Source: Sphingomonas jinjuensis (GTDB lineage: Bacteria; Pseudomonadota; Alphaproteobacteria; Sphingomonadales; Sphingomonadaceae). From it: a stretch of 64,000 nucleotides of DNA. Made by a program: the position numbers and the translations under genes. The stretch spans positions 62,001-126,000 of the forward strand of contig NZ_JACIEV010000007.1 in the NCBI RefSeq assembly GCF_014197105.1. The letters are read 5' to 3'. Below are positions 36,137-46,138 of the stretch, piece by piece (position 1 is the stretch's first letter; each line of letters opens with the position of its first letter). The notes beneath the pieces are model-generated. The model worked only from the letters and a program-made list of their open reading frames with translations. It was not told the DNA's origin and did no database searches.

Positions 36137-38458
36137 TCAGAAACCGACCGACCAGCGCAACGCCGCGCCGTAATCGGGGGGCAGGACGGCGATATTGCCG
36201 GGATCGCGGCGCCAGAACAGGTTGGTTTCGACCAGCCCGATCGCGAGCGGGGCGGCGTAGCGCATCTCGACGTCGAGCTCGCGGCCGGTGGGGGCGAGGT
36301 TGAGGCGCTGGCGTTCCCAGGCGGTAACGGCGCCGCTAGCATAGTCCCAATAGACCGGCATCGACAGCGCCACCCCGCCGCGCTCGACGCGCAACGGCTG
36401 GGCGAGGCGAAGACCGATGCTGTCGCCGCTGGCGAGCAGGTCGTCCTTGCCGAGATCGGCGGCGAAGGCGCGGGTCGCGAGCAGGCCGCGGCCGTCGCCG
36501 ACGCCAGCAATGCGGGCGCGGGTCCAGCCCTGACGCCACGCGCCGCCGACCGACCAGCCGGCGCCGAGGTCGGCACGGGCGCGCGCGTCGAGGAAGGCGG
36601 AGGCGGCGCTGGCGGCGCCGAAGCCAAGGTCGAAGCGGGCGCCGAGGATGGTGTCGCGCTCGTTCAGCAGCGAGCCGGTCAGGCCGAGCGACAGCATGCC
36701 CATGCGGCGGTCGAGCGCGAGCAGCACGCGGTCGTAGCGCGACCGTCGCCAGCCGCTCATCCCGGCAAGCGCCGGATCGCGCTGCCACAGGACATCGCCG
36801 GTCTCGGCGGCGCCGGTCAGGCCGATGCCGCCGATCAGGTGGCGGACGGCACCCGACGAACGGGGCCGAAGCTCGACCCCCGCGGTGCCGTCGCCGGCGA
36901 CGAGGAAAGCGGGCTGGGCCGCCCCGGCGAGACTGGCGGCGAGGGTGCCGGCGCCCTGCGAAAAGCCGATCGCGTAGCTGGTCCGGCTGCCGAGGCGCTG
37001 GCTGACGATGCCGGCGATGGCGCGGGCGCTCGTCGCCTGACGGTCGCTGAGCATCGTGCGGGCGAGGACGGCATCGCCGTTGGGGCGGGCGGACAGGGTG
37101 AAGGCGGCGGTCAGCTCGCCGCGCGCGACGCTCATGACCTGCCGCCCGGTCTGCAGCGCGCCGAGCAGGAGCGGGGTCGTGCCGGCACGGCGGATGGTGG
37201 GGGCGAGATCGATCGCGAAGGCGCGGTGATAGTCGTCGAGGATCACGGCGCCGAGCGTGCCGACGCTGGCGTCACCCATCGCGGGGGACAGGGTCGCGTT
37301 GCTCACGGTCGATATCGCCGCGGTCGAGCCGGCGAGCGACATGACGCCGACCGGCTGGAAGGCGCGGGTCAGGTCGATGACGCCGTTGCCGTACACCGCG
37401 TCGACGCCGGGCGATCCCGCGTCGCGTGCGGTGCGGAACAGGATATCGACGATCTGCGCGCCGGTGAGGTTGGGAAAGGCCTGCGCCAGCAGCGCGACGG
37501 CGCCCGAAATCTGCGGCGCGGCGAAGGAGGTGCCCGACCAGAGATAGGGAGTGTTGGTATTGTCCGGTGCGCGCACGCGCTCGCCGACTGCGGCCAGGAA
37601 ATAGGCGGCGCCGTTGCCCGCCTTGTCGCTGAAGGACGAGATGACGTCGCTGGTTCCGACCGATCCGGCGATGATGACCTGGTTGCGCGCCGTCGCCGTG
37701 TCGCTGGCGACATTGGCGAAGGGATCGGGGTTGTCGGTCGAATCATTGCCCGCGGCGATCACGACGACGATCCCCGCCGCGGTGGCGCGGCCGATCGCGG
37801 CGACCAGCGTCTGCGGCATCGCCGCGCCGCCGAGCGACATGTTGATGACGCGCGCGCCGGCATTGCGGGCGGCATCGACGCCGCGGGCGATGGCGTCGGT
37901 CGAGAATTTGCAGCTCTCGTCGCTGTCGCTGCCCGCCGAGCTGGCGCAGGTGCCGGGGCGGTCGGCGCGCAGGATAGTGAGCGTCGCGTCGAAGGCGACG
38001 CCGTGCGTGCCGGCATCGTTGCGCCGCCCGGCGGCGGTAAAGGCGACGGCGGTGCCATGGCCGCTCTGGTCGGCGATCGAGCTGTTCCCCGCGACGTCCT
38101 GCGAGGCGGACGAAATCCGGTTGCCGAATTCGGCGCTGGTCGTGTCGATGCCGCTGTCGATGATCGCGAGATTGACGCCGGCCCCGGTCGCGCCCTTCTG
38201 ATAAGCGGCGAGCGCGTTCATCGATACGGCGCCGACGGTCGCGCGATATTCGCTCGTGTCGTAGCTCGCGGTGGCGGTCGGCGTGGGGCTAGGCGCCGGG
38301 GCGGGTGCGGGCGTCGGGCTGGGCGACGGGGTGGGGATGGTGACGACCGGTGCCGGGGTGGTGCTGACGCCGCCACCGCCGCCACCGCCGCAGCCCGCCA
38401 GCAGGGCGAGCGGGGCGATGCCCCACCAGCGCGGCGCCGATCTGCCGTAGCCTTTCAT
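36137..38458 (-). CDS. Subtilisin-like (S8) autotransporter serine protease
   Basis: A 773-residue cell-surface protease. The N-terminal signal ends in a lipobox (LLAGC, Cys23). A Gly run (24-30) and a Pro/Thr/Ser linker (about 32-65) follow. The S8 domain has catalytic Asp101 (IIDSGID), His134 (SGHGTAV), oxyanion Asn238 (AAGND) and nucleophile Ser311 (GTSFAAP). The C-terminal part (about 500-773) is a beta-barrel translocator ending in Phe. A lipid anchor together with an autotransporter barrel is known in some S8 autotransporters (SphB1-like). The ATG at 38458 directly precedes the signal. Confidence 0.93.
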   Translation of the reverse strand: MKGYGRSAPRWWGIAPLALLAGCGGGGGGGVSTTPAPVVTIPTPSPSPTPAPAPAPSPTPTATASYDTSEYRATVGAVSMNALAAYQKGATGAGVNLAIIDSGIDTTSAEFGNRISSASQDVAGNSSIADQSGHGTAVAFTAAGRRNDAGTHGVAFDATLTILRADRPGTCASSAGSDSDESCKFSTDAIARGVDAARNAGARVINMSLGGAAMPQTLVAAIGRATAAGIVVVIAAGNDSTDNPDPFANVASDTATARNQVIIAGSVGTSDVISSFSDKAGNGAAYFLAAVGERVRAPDNTNTPYLWSGTSFAAPQISGAVALLAQAFPNLTGAQIVDILFRTARDAGSPGVDAVYGNGVIDLTRAFQPVGVMSLAGSTAAISTVSNATLSPAMGDASVGTLGAVILDDYHRAFAIDLAPTIRRAGTTPLLLGALQTGRQVMSVARGELTAAFTLSARPNGDAVLARTMLSDRQATSARAIAGIVSQRLGSRTSYAIGFSQGAGTLAASLAGAAQPAFLVAGDGTAGVELRPRSSGAVRHLIGGIGLTGAAETGDVLWQRDPALAGMSGWRRSRYDRVLLALDRRMGMLSLGLTGSLLNERDTILGARFDLGFGAASAASAFLDARARADLGAGWSVGGAWRQGWTRARIAGVGDGRGLLATRAFAADLGKDDLLASGDSIGLRLAQPLRVERGGVALSMPVYWDYASGAVTAWERQRLNLAPTGRELDVEMRYAAPLAIGLVETNLFWRRDPGNIAVLPPDYGAALRWSVGF

Positions 38459-38618
38459 GACGCTTTTACCCCTTCGACTCAGGTCGTTGGCGAAGCTTAG
38501 GGGCGAAAGATGTCCAAAACATCCCGTCTTGCGGCCGGTACGGAAGCAGGCAGGATGATGCGCGAGGGTCGGGGAACGGCTTGCCGCACTGGCCCGCGCA
38601 CCATAGAGGCTCGCGGCG

Positions 38619-39284
38619 ATGCTGCCGCGGCTTGCCACGATCGACACCTGGATCTTCGATCTGGACAATACGCTGTATCCGGCGAGCGCGAACCTGTTCC
38701 AGCGGATCGACGCGCGGATGACCGCCTATGTCGCACGGACGCTGGGGCTCGACCGCGAGACGGCGTTCCGGGTGCAGAAGGACTATTTCCTGGCGCATGG
38801 CACGACGCTGGCCGGGCTGATGGCCGACCATGGCGTCGACCCGCACGAGTTCCTGGCCGACGTCCACGACATCGAGATGGACGTGCTGGAGGCCGATGCC
38901 CCGCTGGCCGCGGCGATCGCGAAGCTGCCGGGCAGGAAACTGGTCTTCACCAACGGCGACAAGCCCTATGCGCTGAAGGTGCTCGACCGGCTGGGGCTGG
39001 GCGATGCGTTCGAGGCGATTTACGACGTGCATGCGATGAACCTGGTGCCCAAGCCGGCGCCATCGGCCTATGCGGGGCTGTGCGCGGCATTCGGGCTCGA
39101 TCCCGTGCGGTGCGTCTTCGTCGAAGACATGGCGCGCAACCTGGCGCCGGCAAAGGCGATCGGGATGACGACCGTGTGGATCGACAACGGTTCCGAACAG
39201 GGGCCGGACGAGGACCGCAGCTTCATCGACTTTACCGTCCCGGCGCTGGCGCCGTGGCTCAACAACATTCTGGAGGAAGCATGA
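38619..39284 (+). CDS. HAD-family pyrimidine 5'-nucleotidase
   Basis: A 221-residue haloacid dehalogenase-superfamily phosphatase of the SDT1-like pyrimidine 5'-nucleotidase group. The nucleophile and acid residues are Asp14 and Asp16 in FDLDNTLYP. Motif II is seen in [12 protein letters not shown] and motif IV in [15 protein letters not shown]. It probably dephosphorylates UMP/CMP-type nucleotides. It overlaps dapD by 4 bp (ATGA), a conserved-looking arrangement that suggests cotranscription with lysine biosynthesis without obvious metabolic logic. A CATAGA hexamer lies 11 nt before the ATG and no ribosome-binding site is evident, so the leader may be very short. Confidence 0.9.
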   Translation: MLPRLATIDTWIFDLDNTLYPASANLFQRIDARMTAYVARTLGLDRETAFRVQKDYFLAHGTTLAGLMADHGVDPHEFLADVHDIEMDVLEADAPLAAAIAKLPGRKLVFTNGDKPYALKVLDRLGLGDAFEAIYDVHAMNLVPKPAPSAYAGLCAAFGLDPVRCVFVEDMARNLAPAKAIGMTTVWIDNGSEQGPDEDRSFIDFTVPALAPWLNNILEEA

Positions 39285-40099
39285 GCGAGGATCTCGCCCG
39301 CACGATCGACGCCGCGTGGGAGGACCGCGCGGCGCTGGGCCTGACGACCACCGGTGAGGTCCGCGATGCCGTCGAGCAGGCGCTGGCCCAGCTCGACGCG
39401 GGCACGTCGCGGGTCGCCGAGCCCGATGGCAACGGCGGCTGGCGAGTCAACCAGTGGCTGAAGAAGGCGGTGCTGCTGAGCTTCAAGCTCAACGACAATG
39501 CGCTGATCGACAATGGGCCGGGCGCGGGCCACTGGTTCGACAAGGTGCCGTCGAAATTCTCGGGTTGGAGCGAGGCGCAGTTCCGCAGTGCCGGCTTCCG
39601 CGCGGTGCCGGGCAGCGTCGTGCGTCGCGGCGCCTATGTCGCGCCGGGCGCGATCCTGATGCCGAGCTTCGTCAACATCGGCGCCTATGTCGGCGAGGGG
39701 ACGATGGTCGACACCTGGGCGACCGTGGGCAGCTGCGCGCAGATCGGGCGGAACGTCCATCTGTCGGGCGGCGCCGGGATCGGCGGGGTGCTGGAGCCGT
39801 TGCAGGCCGACCCCGTCATCATCGGCGACGGCGCGTTCATCGGCGCGCGGTCGGAAGTCGCCGAGGGCGTCCGCGTCGGCGAAGGCGCGGTGCTGTCGAT
39901 GGGCGTATACCTGGGCCAGTCGACCAAGATCATCGATCGCCAGACCGGCGAAGTCTTCCGCGGCGAGGTGCCGCCCTATGCGGTGGTGGTGCCGGGATCG
40001 ACCGGCGGCGAGCTGGGTCTTTATTGCGCGGTGATCGTCAAGCGGGTCGATGCACAGACGCGCAGCAAGACCAGCATCAACGAACTGCTCCGCGATTGA
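39281..40099 (+). CDS. dapD: Tetrahydrodipicolinate N-succinyltransferase
   Basis: A 272-residue left-handed beta-helix (hexapeptide-repeat) acyltransferase. It succinylates tetrahydrodipicolinate in the DAP/lysine pathway, feeding peptidoglycan and lysine. The hexapeptide region begins around [20 protein letters not shown] and continues through [14 protein letters not shown] to [15 protein letters not shown]. The C-terminal [14 protein letters not shown] is typical of DapD. GGAGG precedes the ATG inside the upstream gene. Length is normal for the family. Confidence 0.96.
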   Translation: MSEDLARTIDAAWEDRAALGLTTTGEVRDAVEQALAQLDAGTSRVAEPDGNGGWRVNQWLKKAVLLSFKLNDNALIDNGPGAGHWFDKVPSKFSGWSEAQFRSAGFRAVPGSVVRRGAYVAPGAILMPSFVNIGAYVGEGTMVDTWATVGSCAQIGRNVHLSGGAGIGGVLEPLQADPVIIGDGAFIGARSEVAEGVRVGEGAVLSMGVYLGQSTKIIDRQTGEVFRGEVPPYAVVVPGSTGGELGLYCAVIVKRVDAQTRSKTSINELLRD

Positions 40100-40187
40100 G
40101 GTAGGTGACGGTACGGCAGCGCCGCGAAGTCGCCTCGACACGCGGGCTCAAGCTGCTATCGCCCGGGCAAATATTTAGGGGAAGACG

Positions 40188-41150
40188 ATGACGACGCCGA
40201 GCAAGGTTCTGGATCGCGTTCTGGTGCTTGAGATGGTCCGCGTGACCGAGGCGGCAGCGATCGGGGCGTCGACGCTGATCGGCCGGGGCGACGAGAAGGC
40301 CGCCGACGCCGCCGCGGTCGAGGCAATGCGCGCCGCGCTCAACGAGCTCGACATGGACGGCACGGTCGTGATCGGCGAGGGCGAGCGCGACGAGGCGCCG
40401 ATGCTGTTCATCGGCGAGAAGGTGGGCACCGGCAACGGCCCGGCGATCGACATCGCGCTCGACCCGCTCGAAGGCACGACGATCTGCGCCAAGGCGGGGC
40501 CGAATAGCCTCGCGGTGCTGGCGATCGCCGAGAAGGGCGGTCTGCTCAACGCGCCCGACGTCTATATGGACAAGATCGCGGTCGGGCCCGGCTATCCCGA
40601 CAACATCATCGACCTGGACAAGTCGCCGAGCGAGAACGTCCGCGCGCTGGCGGCGGCGAAGGGGGTCGAGCCGAACGAGATCATCGCCTGCGTCCTCGAC
40701 CGCCCGCGCCACGAGAAGCTGATCGCCGAACTGCGCAGCATCGGGTGCGGCGTGGTGCTGATCGGCGACGGCGACGTCGCCGGGGTGATCGCGACGAGCA
40801 ATCCCGAGACGACGATCGACATCTACATGGGATCGGGCGGCGCGCCCGAGGGCGTGCTGGCCTGCGCGGCGCTGCGCTGCGTCGGCGGTCAGTTCAAGGG
40901 CCGGCTACTGTTCCGCAACGACGACGAGCGCGCGCGCGCGGCTAAGTGGGGCGTGACCGACCTCGACAAGCAATACGACCTGACCGAGCTGGCGCGCGGC
41001 GACTGCATCTTTGCGGCGACCGGCGTGACGAGCGGATCGCTGCTCGACGGCGTCAAGCGGCAGGGTGGCAAGATGACGACCGAAAGCGTCGTGATGCGCG
41101 CCTCGTCGGGCACGGTGCGCTGGGTGAAGGGCGAGCACCGGATCGGGTGA
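40188..41150 (+). CDS. glpX: Fructose-1,6-bisphosphatase class II
   Basis: A 320-residue GlpX-type phosphatase of gluconeogenesis (fructose-1,6-bisphosphate to fructose-6-phosphate; some homologues also act on sedoheptulose-1,7-bisphosphate). Metal and substrate motifs are visible as IGEGERDEAPML and DPLEGTTICAKAGPN. Later blocks include GSGGAPEGVLACAALRCVGG and the C-terminal ESVVMRASSGTVRWVKGEHR. A good ribosome-binding site (AGGGGAAG) precedes the ATG. It is encoded 88 bp downstream of dapD, with TCGACA and CTATCG-like promoter hexamers in between, so it may have its own promoter. Confidence 0.96.
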   Translation: MTTPSKVLDRVLVLEMVRVTEAAAIGASTLIGRGDEKAADAAAVEAMRAALNELDMDGTVVIGEGERDEAPMLFIGEKVGTGNGPAIDIALDPLEGTTICAKAGPNSLAVLAIAEKGGLLNAPDVYMDKIAVGPGYPDNIIDLDKSPSENVRALAAAKGVEPNEIIACVLDRPRHEKLIAELRSIGCGVVLIGDGDVAGVIATSNPETTIDIYMGSGGAPEGVLACAALRCVGGQFKGRLLFRNDDERARAAKWGVTDLDKQYDLTELARGDCIFAATGVTSGSLLDGVKRQGGKMTTESVVMRASSGTVRWVKGEHRIG

Positions 41151-41161
41151 TTCCAGCATCG

Positions 41162-41241
41162 GTTACCCCGGCCTCGAGCCGGGGGTCCCGCTGTCTCCCG
41201 CCGCTTGAAGAAGCGTCACCCCGGCTCGAGGCCGGGGTGAC
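41162..41241. repeat. Intergenic palindrome, family B copy 5
   Basis: Two hairpins, CCCCGGCCTCGAGCCGGGGG near the left and ACCCCGGCTCGAGGCCGGGGT at the right, form one element between glpX and the CPBP gene. The right edge passes directly into the downstream GTG start region. Confidence 0.8.
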
Positions 41242-41247
41242 TGAGGG

Positions 41248-41931
41248 GTGAGCTGGGTCCTGCTCCTGTTGCTCGCCGCATGGCTTGTCGGCCGGCGGTG
41301 GTGGCAGCGGCGGTTTGGGCAGCCAGTGTCGGAGCGCGGCTCGGCGGCGCATTTCCTTCGCTGGTCGGCGCGGATCGCGATCACTTATGGACTGCCGGCG
41401 GTCGTCGGCGCGACGCTGCTCGGTATCGATCTCAACCAGCCCGAGCCCAAGTTCCTGCCGCTCGCCCAGCAGCTCGGCTATGGCGAGACGTTTCCGACCG
41501 GCTTACTGCTGATCGGCATCGCTGGCGGGACGGTGATCGGCGCGGTGATCGCCTGGTGGCGGGGGCCGGGACGGCGGTGGTTCGGGCCGCCGCTCGGCGT
41601 GCCGCGGACGATCGGCGCGGTGGCGGTGGCGTTGCTCCTGGCGGCGACGGCCGGGGTGGCGGAGGAGCTGTTCTTCCGCTGGCTGGTTCCGCTGTTGCTG
41701 GTACGCGTCGGCCTCGACGTGGCTGTCGCCTTTGCCGCATCGGCGCTGATGTTCGGCTGGCTTCACCGCTATCAGGGCACGGCAGGCGTGGTCGCGACCA
41801 CCCTGGGCGGCGCGATGTTCGGCTGGCTGTATCTGGTCAGCGGATCATTGCCGCTGGCGATGCTGGTCCATGTGCTGGTCGACGTCAGCGCGCTCGTCGT
41901 CCGGCCGTGGGCGGCGAGCCTCAGGACTTGA
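41248..41931 (+). CDS. CPBP family intramembrane glutamic endopeptidase
   Basis: A 227-residue polytopic membrane protein of the CAAX prenyl protease 2/bacteriocin-processing family (Abi). The first active-site motif EExxxR is seen as [10 protein letters not shown] (Glu139, Glu140, Arg144). The later segment FGWLHRYQG carries the His of motif 2, and the final segment [10 protein letters not shown] matches motif 3 in outline. The natural substrate is unknown. The GTG start at 41248 is only 6 bp from a family B palindrome, and the purine run GAGGG before it overlaps the repeat edge. The gene's tail overlaps the convergent ABC permease by 11 bp. Confidence 0.85.
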   Translation: MSWVLLLLLAAWLVGRRWWQRRFGQPVSERGSAAHFLRWSARIAITYGLPAVVGATLLGIDLNQPEPKFLPLAQQLGYGETFPTGLLLIGIAGGTVIGAVIAWWRGPGRRWFGPPLGVPRTIGAVAVALLLAATAGVAEELFFRWLVPLLLVRVGLDVAVAFAASALMFGWLHRYQGTAGVVATTLGGAMFGWLYLVSGSLPLAMLVHVLVDVSALVVRPWAASLRT

Positions 41932-42682
41932 GGCGCCAGCCGGTGCGGAAAATCGTCGTGATCGCCGCGAGACACAGCAGCAGGAACACGGCGGTCACCG
42001 AGACGCTGGCGACGACGCCGACGTCGCTGACGCCGAAGAAGGTCCAGCGGAAGCCGTTGATGAGATACGCGACCGGGTTGAACAGCGTGATCGTGCGCCA
42101 CGGTTCGGGCAGGATCGCGATCGAGTAGAAGGCGCCGCCGAGGAAGGTCAGCGGGGTGACGACGAGTAGCGGGATGACCTGCAACTGCTCGAACCCGTTG
42201 GCGAGGATGCCGAGCACGAAGCCGAACAGGCAGAAGGTCACCGCCACCAGCAGCAGGTAGAGGAACGCCAGCACCGGGTGCGCGAGCGGCAGGTCGACGA
42301 ACAGGTGGGCGGTGGCGAAGATGACGATGCCGATCAGCATCGACTTGGTCGCGGCGGCGCCGACATAGCCGAGCACGGTTTCGAGCGGCGACAGCGGCGC
42401 CGACAGCAGCTCGTAGATCGTGCCGGTAAACTTGGGCATGTAGATGCCGAGCGAGGCGTTGAAGATGCTTTCGGAAAAGATCGCAAGCAGCATCAGCCCC
42501 GGCACGATGAAGGCGCCATAGGGCACGCTGCCGAGGTCGCCCATCCGGCTGCCGATCGCGGAGCCGAAGACAACGAAATAGAGCGAGGTCGTGATGACCG
42601 GGGTGAGCAGGCTGGTCCAGATGGTGCGGCCGAAGCGCGCCATTTCGAAGCGGTAGATGGCGAGGATGCCGTGGAGGTTCAT
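41921..42682 (-). CDS. ABC-2 type transporter permease
   Basis: A 253-residue permease with six hydrophobic segments and the ABC-2 family pattern, including [21 protein letters not shown]. It forms the membrane part of an exporter together with the ATPase encoded upstream. The cargo is unknown; this subclass resembles the NodJ/YadH-type drug or polysaccharide exporters. The ATG at 42682 is preferred over the upstream GTG at 42697 because the latter lacks a ribosome-binding site. A family A palindrome separates it from the ATPase gene, so transcript processing or a weak terminator between the two is possible. Confidence 0.9.
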   Translation of the reverse strand: MNLHGILAIYRFEMARFGRTIWTSLLTPVITTSLYFVVFGSAIGSRMGDLGSVPYGAFIVPGLMLLAIFSESIFNASLGIYMPKFTGTIYELLSAPLSPLETVLGYVGAAATKSMLIGIVIFATAHLFVDLPLAHPVLAFLYLLLVAVTFCLFGFVLGILANGFEQLQVIPLLVVTPLTFLGGAFYSIAILPEPWRTITLFNPVAYLINGFRWTFFGVSDVGVVASVSVTAVFLLLCLAAITTIFRTGWRLKS

Positions 42683-42710
42683 GGCTTCGGTTTCCACGCA
42701 GAGAGACGGT

Positions 42711-42787
42711 CGTCATGCTGAGCTCGGTTCAGCCTCTCGGGCGGCAGGCGATACGTCGAGAGATGCTGAAATAAGTTCAGCATGACG
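42711..42787. repeat. Intergenic palindrome, family A copy 3
   Basis: The arms are CGTCATGCTGAGCTCGGTTC and AAGTTCAGCATGACG, with AGAGATGCTGAAA inside. It separates the ABC permease and ATPase genes, which are presumably cotranscribed. Confidence 0.85.
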
Positions 42788-42809
42788 GTGATCGGGTGGT
42801 GGGGCCGGC

Positions 42810-43739
42810 TCACTTCTTCTCTCTCACCAGGTCGACGAAGATGTCTTCGAGGCTCGATTTGCGGGTTTCGAGGTCGGTGAAGGCGATCCCGGCCCCGCTC
42901 AGCGCCGTCAGGAGTGCGGGAATGCCGGTCTCTTCCGCCTCGGCGTCGAAGACGTAGCGCAGGCGGCGGCCGTCGTCCGCGATCGTCAGGTTCCAGCGCG
43001 ACAGCGCGTCCGGCACCGCGGCCATCGGTTCGGCAAGCTTCAGGTCGACTTCGCGCTTGCCGAGCTTCTTCATCAGCGCGTCCTTGCGATCGACGAGCAG
43101 CAGCTTGCCCCCGGTGATGACGCCGACGCGGTCGGCCATTTCCTGCGCTTCCTCGATATAGTGCGTCGTCAGGATGATCGTGACGCCGCGCGCGCGCAGC
43201 TTGTGGACCAGCTTCCACATGTCGCGGCGAAGCGCGACGTCGACGCCGGCGGTGGGTTCGTCGAGGAACAGGATGTCGGGTTCGTGGGAGAGCGCCTTGG
43301 CGATGAGCACGCGACGCTTCATGCCGCCCGACAGGCCCATGATCTTGGTGTCACGCTTGTCCCACAGCGACAGGTCGCGCAGCAGCTCCTCGATATAGGC
43401 GCTGTGGCCCGATCGGCCGAACAGGCGGCGCGAGAAGGTGACGGTGGCGAGGACGGTCTCGAACTGGTCGGTCGACAGCTCCTGCGGCACGAGGCCGATG
43501 CGGCTGCGCGCGGCCTTGTAGTCGGTGAGCGCGTCATGGCCGTCGACGCTGATCGTGCCGGTCGAGGGCGTGACGATGCCGCAGACGATGCTGATGAGCG
43601 TCGTCTTGCCGGCGCCGTTGGGGCCGAGCAGCGCGAAGATCTCGCCGCGGTCGATGTCGAGATCGACCGAATGAAGCGCGGTGGTGCCGCTCTTGTAGGT
43701 CTTGGAAACGCCGGCGATGCGCAGGATCGGGTCGGTCAT
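42810..43739 (-). CDS. ABC transporter ATP-binding protein
   Basis: A 309-residue nucleotide-binding subunit with Walker [10 protein letters not shown], signature [15 protein letters not shown] and Walker [15 protein letters not shown]-terminal extension (about 220-309) contains [15 protein letters not shown] and is typical of YadG/CcmA-type exporter ATPases. It energises the adjacent ABC-2 permease in the inner membrane. The ATG at 43739 begins [15 protein letters not shown]. The upstream in-frame ATG-like extension runs into a palindrome. The substrate is unknown. Confidence 0.93.
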   Translation of the reverse strand: MTDPILRIAGVSKTYKSGTTALHSVDLDIDRGEIFALLGPNGAGKTTLISIVCGIVTPSTGTISVDGHDALTDYKAARSRIGLVPQELSTDQFETVLATVTFSRRLFGRSGHSAYIEELLRDLSLWDKRDTKIMGLSGGMKRRVLIAKALSHEPDILFLDEPTAGVDVALRRDMWKLVHKLRARGVTIILTTHYIEEAQEMADRVGVITGGKLLLVDRKDALMKKLGKREVDLKLAEPMAAVPDALSRWNLTIADDGRRLRYVFDAEAEETGIPALLTALSGAGIAFTDLETRKSSLEDIFVDLVREKK

Positions 43740-43760
43740 GTGGCGTCGCCCTAACCCATT

Positions 43761-43866
43761 CGTCACCCCGGCGGAAGCCGGGGTCCATGTTGCGGCAAGC
43801 GACTCATTCCGCCATGATCCGAGCCGCTTGCGGAGAAATGGATCCCGGCTTTCGCCGGGATGACGG
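43761..43866. repeat. Intergenic palindrome, family B copy 6 (long form)
   Basis: The left part CGTCACCCCGGCGGAAGCCG and the right part GATCCCGGCTTTCGCCGGGA each form a hairpin, and the ends TCACCCC and GGATGACGG are complementary in outline. It lies between the DsbA-like gene and the ABC ATPase gene. Confidence 0.8.
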
Positions 43867-43872
43867 CGGGGG

Positions 43873-44559
43873 TTAGCTGGCTCGCGCTTCCGCGATGGCG
43901 GCTTGCAGCTGGTCGAGCGGCTGCGCGCCCGACAGGACGCGGTTGCCGATCACCCAGGCGGGCGTGCCCGTCAGGCCGAGCTTGCCGGCCAGCGCATAGT
44001 TGCGGCCGATCTCGGCATCCGCGGCGCGTTCGTCGAGGTTGGCGAGGGTGACGCCCGCCTTCTTCGCCGCCGTCGCGATGGTGGCGTCGGTGACTGGGCC
44101 TTGCGCGTACAGGCTGTCGTGGAAGGCGGTGAACTTGCCCTGGCGGGCGGCGGCCATGCTGGCGCGGGCGGCGGTGCGGCTGCTTTCGGCGAGGATCGGC
44201 AGCTCGCGGAAGACGACGCGGACCTTGGGGTCGCTCGCTATCAGCCTGGCGATCGTCGGCAGGCTGGCGCGGCAATAGGTGCAGTTATAGTCGAAGAACT
44301 CGACCACCGTCACATCGCCCCTGGGATTGCCGGCGATGGCGCTGGCATAGGGCTTCTCGAGCATGGGACGCAGCGCGGCGACGGCTTGTCCGGACTCGCG
44401 CAGGCGCAGCTGGTCCATCGCCTCGGTAATGACCTCGGGATGGGCGAGCAGATAGGTGCGGACCATCTCGCCGCTCGATCGGGTGCCGAGCGCGTAGACG
44501 GTGCCGCCGCCGACCAGCGAACCGGCCAGCGCGGCGAAGGGCATCAGCCATCGGGTCAT
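43873..44559 (-). CDS. DsbA family thioredoxin-fold oxidoreductase
   Basis: A 228-residue periplasmic protein anchored by an N-terminal helix (about 5-25). A short helical domain is followed by a DsbA-like thioredoxin fold. The active site CTYC is at residues 93-96, in [12 protein letters not shown], and the cis-Pro loop is GTPAW. Proteins of this Scs/BdbD type introduce or shuffle disulfides in exported proteins. It overlaps the upstream M48 protease gene by 4 bp (ATGA), so the pair is translationally coupled, consistent with joint work in envelope protein quality control. Confidence 0.92.
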   Translation of the reverse strand: MTRWLMPFAALAGSLVGGGTVYALGTRSSGEMVRTYLLAHPEVITEAMDQLRLRESGQAVAALRPMLEKPYASAIAGNPRGDVTVVEFFDYNCTYCRASLPTIARLIASDPKVRVVFRELPILAESSRTAARASMAAARQGKFTAFHDSLYAQGPVTDATIATAAKKAGVTLANLDERAADAEIGRNYALAGKLGLTGTPAWVIGNRVLSGAQPLDQLQAAIAEARAS

Positions 44560-45917
44560 CGGCGTTTCTTCTTCCTCTCGGCGGCGGCGGCGTCGCCGCT
44601 GGTCATGGCGATGTCCTGGGCGCGAAGCCAGTCGGACGTGCCCGCGGGGATGTTGGCGAGCGCATATTTGGCGGACTGGACCGCGGTGCGCTGATCGCCC
44701 GTCATTTGGGCGCGCTCGGCAGTGGCGAGCGCGGCGCGCGCGGTGTCGCCGGTCATTTCGTAGGCGGTGCCGAGCTGCATCCACGCCCAGGGATTGTCGT
44801 CGTCGCGCTGGGTGGCGACGCGCAGGACGCCGATCGCCTCTGGCAGGTTCTTCTTGTCCTCGGTCGCGATCAGCGCGTGGCCGAGCGTCGTCGCGATCAG
44901 CGGGTTGTTGCGCGATCCCTCGGTCGCATTGCGCAGCGGCGTCAGCGCTTCCTTCGGCTTGCCCGCCTCGAGCAGGATCTGGCCCTGGATCTCCTCGAAA
45001 TAGGGATCTTCGGGCTTGGCGAGGACGAGCGCCGCCGCCTCCGCATCGGCGCGATCGGGAAAGCCGCCCTTATGATAGGCATAGGCGCGGGCGTAATGCG
45101 CGTAGATCGACTGATCCGACAGCGGATAGCGCTTCAACGTGTCCTCGGGGTCGAGGACGTAGCCGGCAAGCTTCGCCTTCACCCGCTTGAACCGCTCCTC
45201 GAGCGGGGCATCGAGCGGCTTGTTCCACGCGGGTGCGGTCTGCATCGTCTGGGTCAGGTTGGCGATCCGCTCCGACGATACCGGGTGGTCGAGCATGTAG
45301 CCGACCTTGCGATTGATGCCGTAGCGATATTCGAGCTGCTGCATCTTCTTGAAGAAGCTGAGGTATCCGCGCCCGGTGACGTTCGCGCCGTTGAGATAGG
45401 TAGCGCCGGCGGCATCCGCGCTTGCCTCCTGCGCGCGGCTGAAGGCGAGATACTTGCCCATCGCCGCCTGCTGCCCCGCGGCGAGGATGCCCGCGCCCGC
45501 CTCGCCGCCACCGGCCGCCATCGCGGCGAGGCCGATGACCATCGACAGCAGCGAGATGCCCATCGGCTCCTTGCCCATCCGGTCGGCGAGCGCGACGTGG
45601 CCGCCGGTGATGTGGCCGATCTCGTGCGCGATGACGCCCTGCACCTCGTTGGCGCTGTCGGCGGCGAGGATGGTGCCCGAATTGACGTAGACGGTCTGGC
45701 CGCCGGCGACGAAGGCGTTGATGCTCTGGTCGTTGACGAGGACGATCTTCACGTCGCGCGGGGACAGGCCCGCCGCGGTAATGAGCGGGGCCGACATCTC
45801 CGCCAGCATCGCCTCGGTCTCCGCATCGCGCAGCACCGATTGCGCGGACGCGGGCGTGGCGGCGGCGACCACGACCAGCGCACAGGCGGCAGCGAGGGAT
45901 CGGGCGAGCGGATGCAT
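44556..45917 (-). CDS. M48 family metallopeptidase with TPR repeats (BepA/YfgC-like)
   Basis: A 453-residue periplasmic zinc protease and chaperone. The signal peptide (about 1-25, ending ASAQ) is followed by the M48 domain with HEIGH (His98, Glu99, His102) and the downstream Glu region ASADAAGATYL. The C-terminal half is TPR-like (repeats around DPYFEEIQGQILLEAGKPKEA). BepA-like proteins help assemble or degrade outer-membrane proteins such as LptD. The ATG at 45917 was chosen over an upstream TTG. It is the first gene of a pair with the DsbA-like protein. Confidence 0.92.
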   Translation of the reverse strand: MHPLARSLAAACALVVVAAATPASAQSVLRDAETEAMLAEMSAPLITAAGLSPRDVKIVLVNDQSINAFVAGGQTVYVNSGTILAADSANEVQGVIAHEIGHITGGHVALADRMGKEPMGISLLSMVIGLAAMAAGGGEAGAGILAAGQQAAMGKYLAFSRAQEASADAAGATYLNGANVTGRGYLSFFKKMQQLEYRYGINRKVGYMLDHPVSSERIANLTQTMQTAPAWNKPLDAPLEERFKRVKAKLAGYVLDPEDTLKRYPLSDQSIYAHYARAYAYHKGGFPDRADAEAAALVLAKPEDPYFEEIQGQILLEAGKPKEALTPLRNATEGSRNNPLIATTLGHALIATEDKKNLPEAIGVLRVATQRDDDNPWAWMQLGTAYEMTGDTARAALATAERAQMTGDQRTAVQSAKYALANIPAGTSDWLRAQDIAMTSGDAAAAERKKKRR

Positions 45918-46001
45918 CGATGGAGCCAAGCAGATTTGCGGGATCGGGAAAAGGGTGATGGTGGCGGAAGCGGGGTTAACTTGGGATGAAGCGCGTCTCT
46001 A

Positions 46002-46130
46002 TCCTCCCCCGCCAGGGGGAGGTGGCGCGCCGGAGGCGTGACGGAGGGGGAGGGTTCCCGACGTCGTTCGTTGTCCACCGCCCCCTCCGTCAGCGCTGGC
46101 ACGCTGCCACCTCCCCCTGGCGGGGGAGGA
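46002..46130. repeat. Intergenic palindrome, family D copy 2
   Basis: The same outer arms as the copy at 31801-31928 (TCCTCCCCCGCCAGGGGG and CCCCCTGGCGGGGGAGGA), with a similar inner stem. The right edge GGGGGAGGA lies 5 to 8 nt before the GTG codons of pnuC and forms its only ribosome-binding site. Confidence 0.85.
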
Positions 46131-46138
46131 TAAGGGTG

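Noticed and set aside
38510..39280. In-frame extension of dapD through the HAD gene
   Set aside because: Open only because of GC bias; dapD starts at 39281 with a ribosome-binding site and the HAD frame has the real motifs.
42683..42697. GTG start (METEAM) for the ABC permease
   Set aside because: No ribosome-binding site before the GTG; the ATG at 42682 starts the conserved part.
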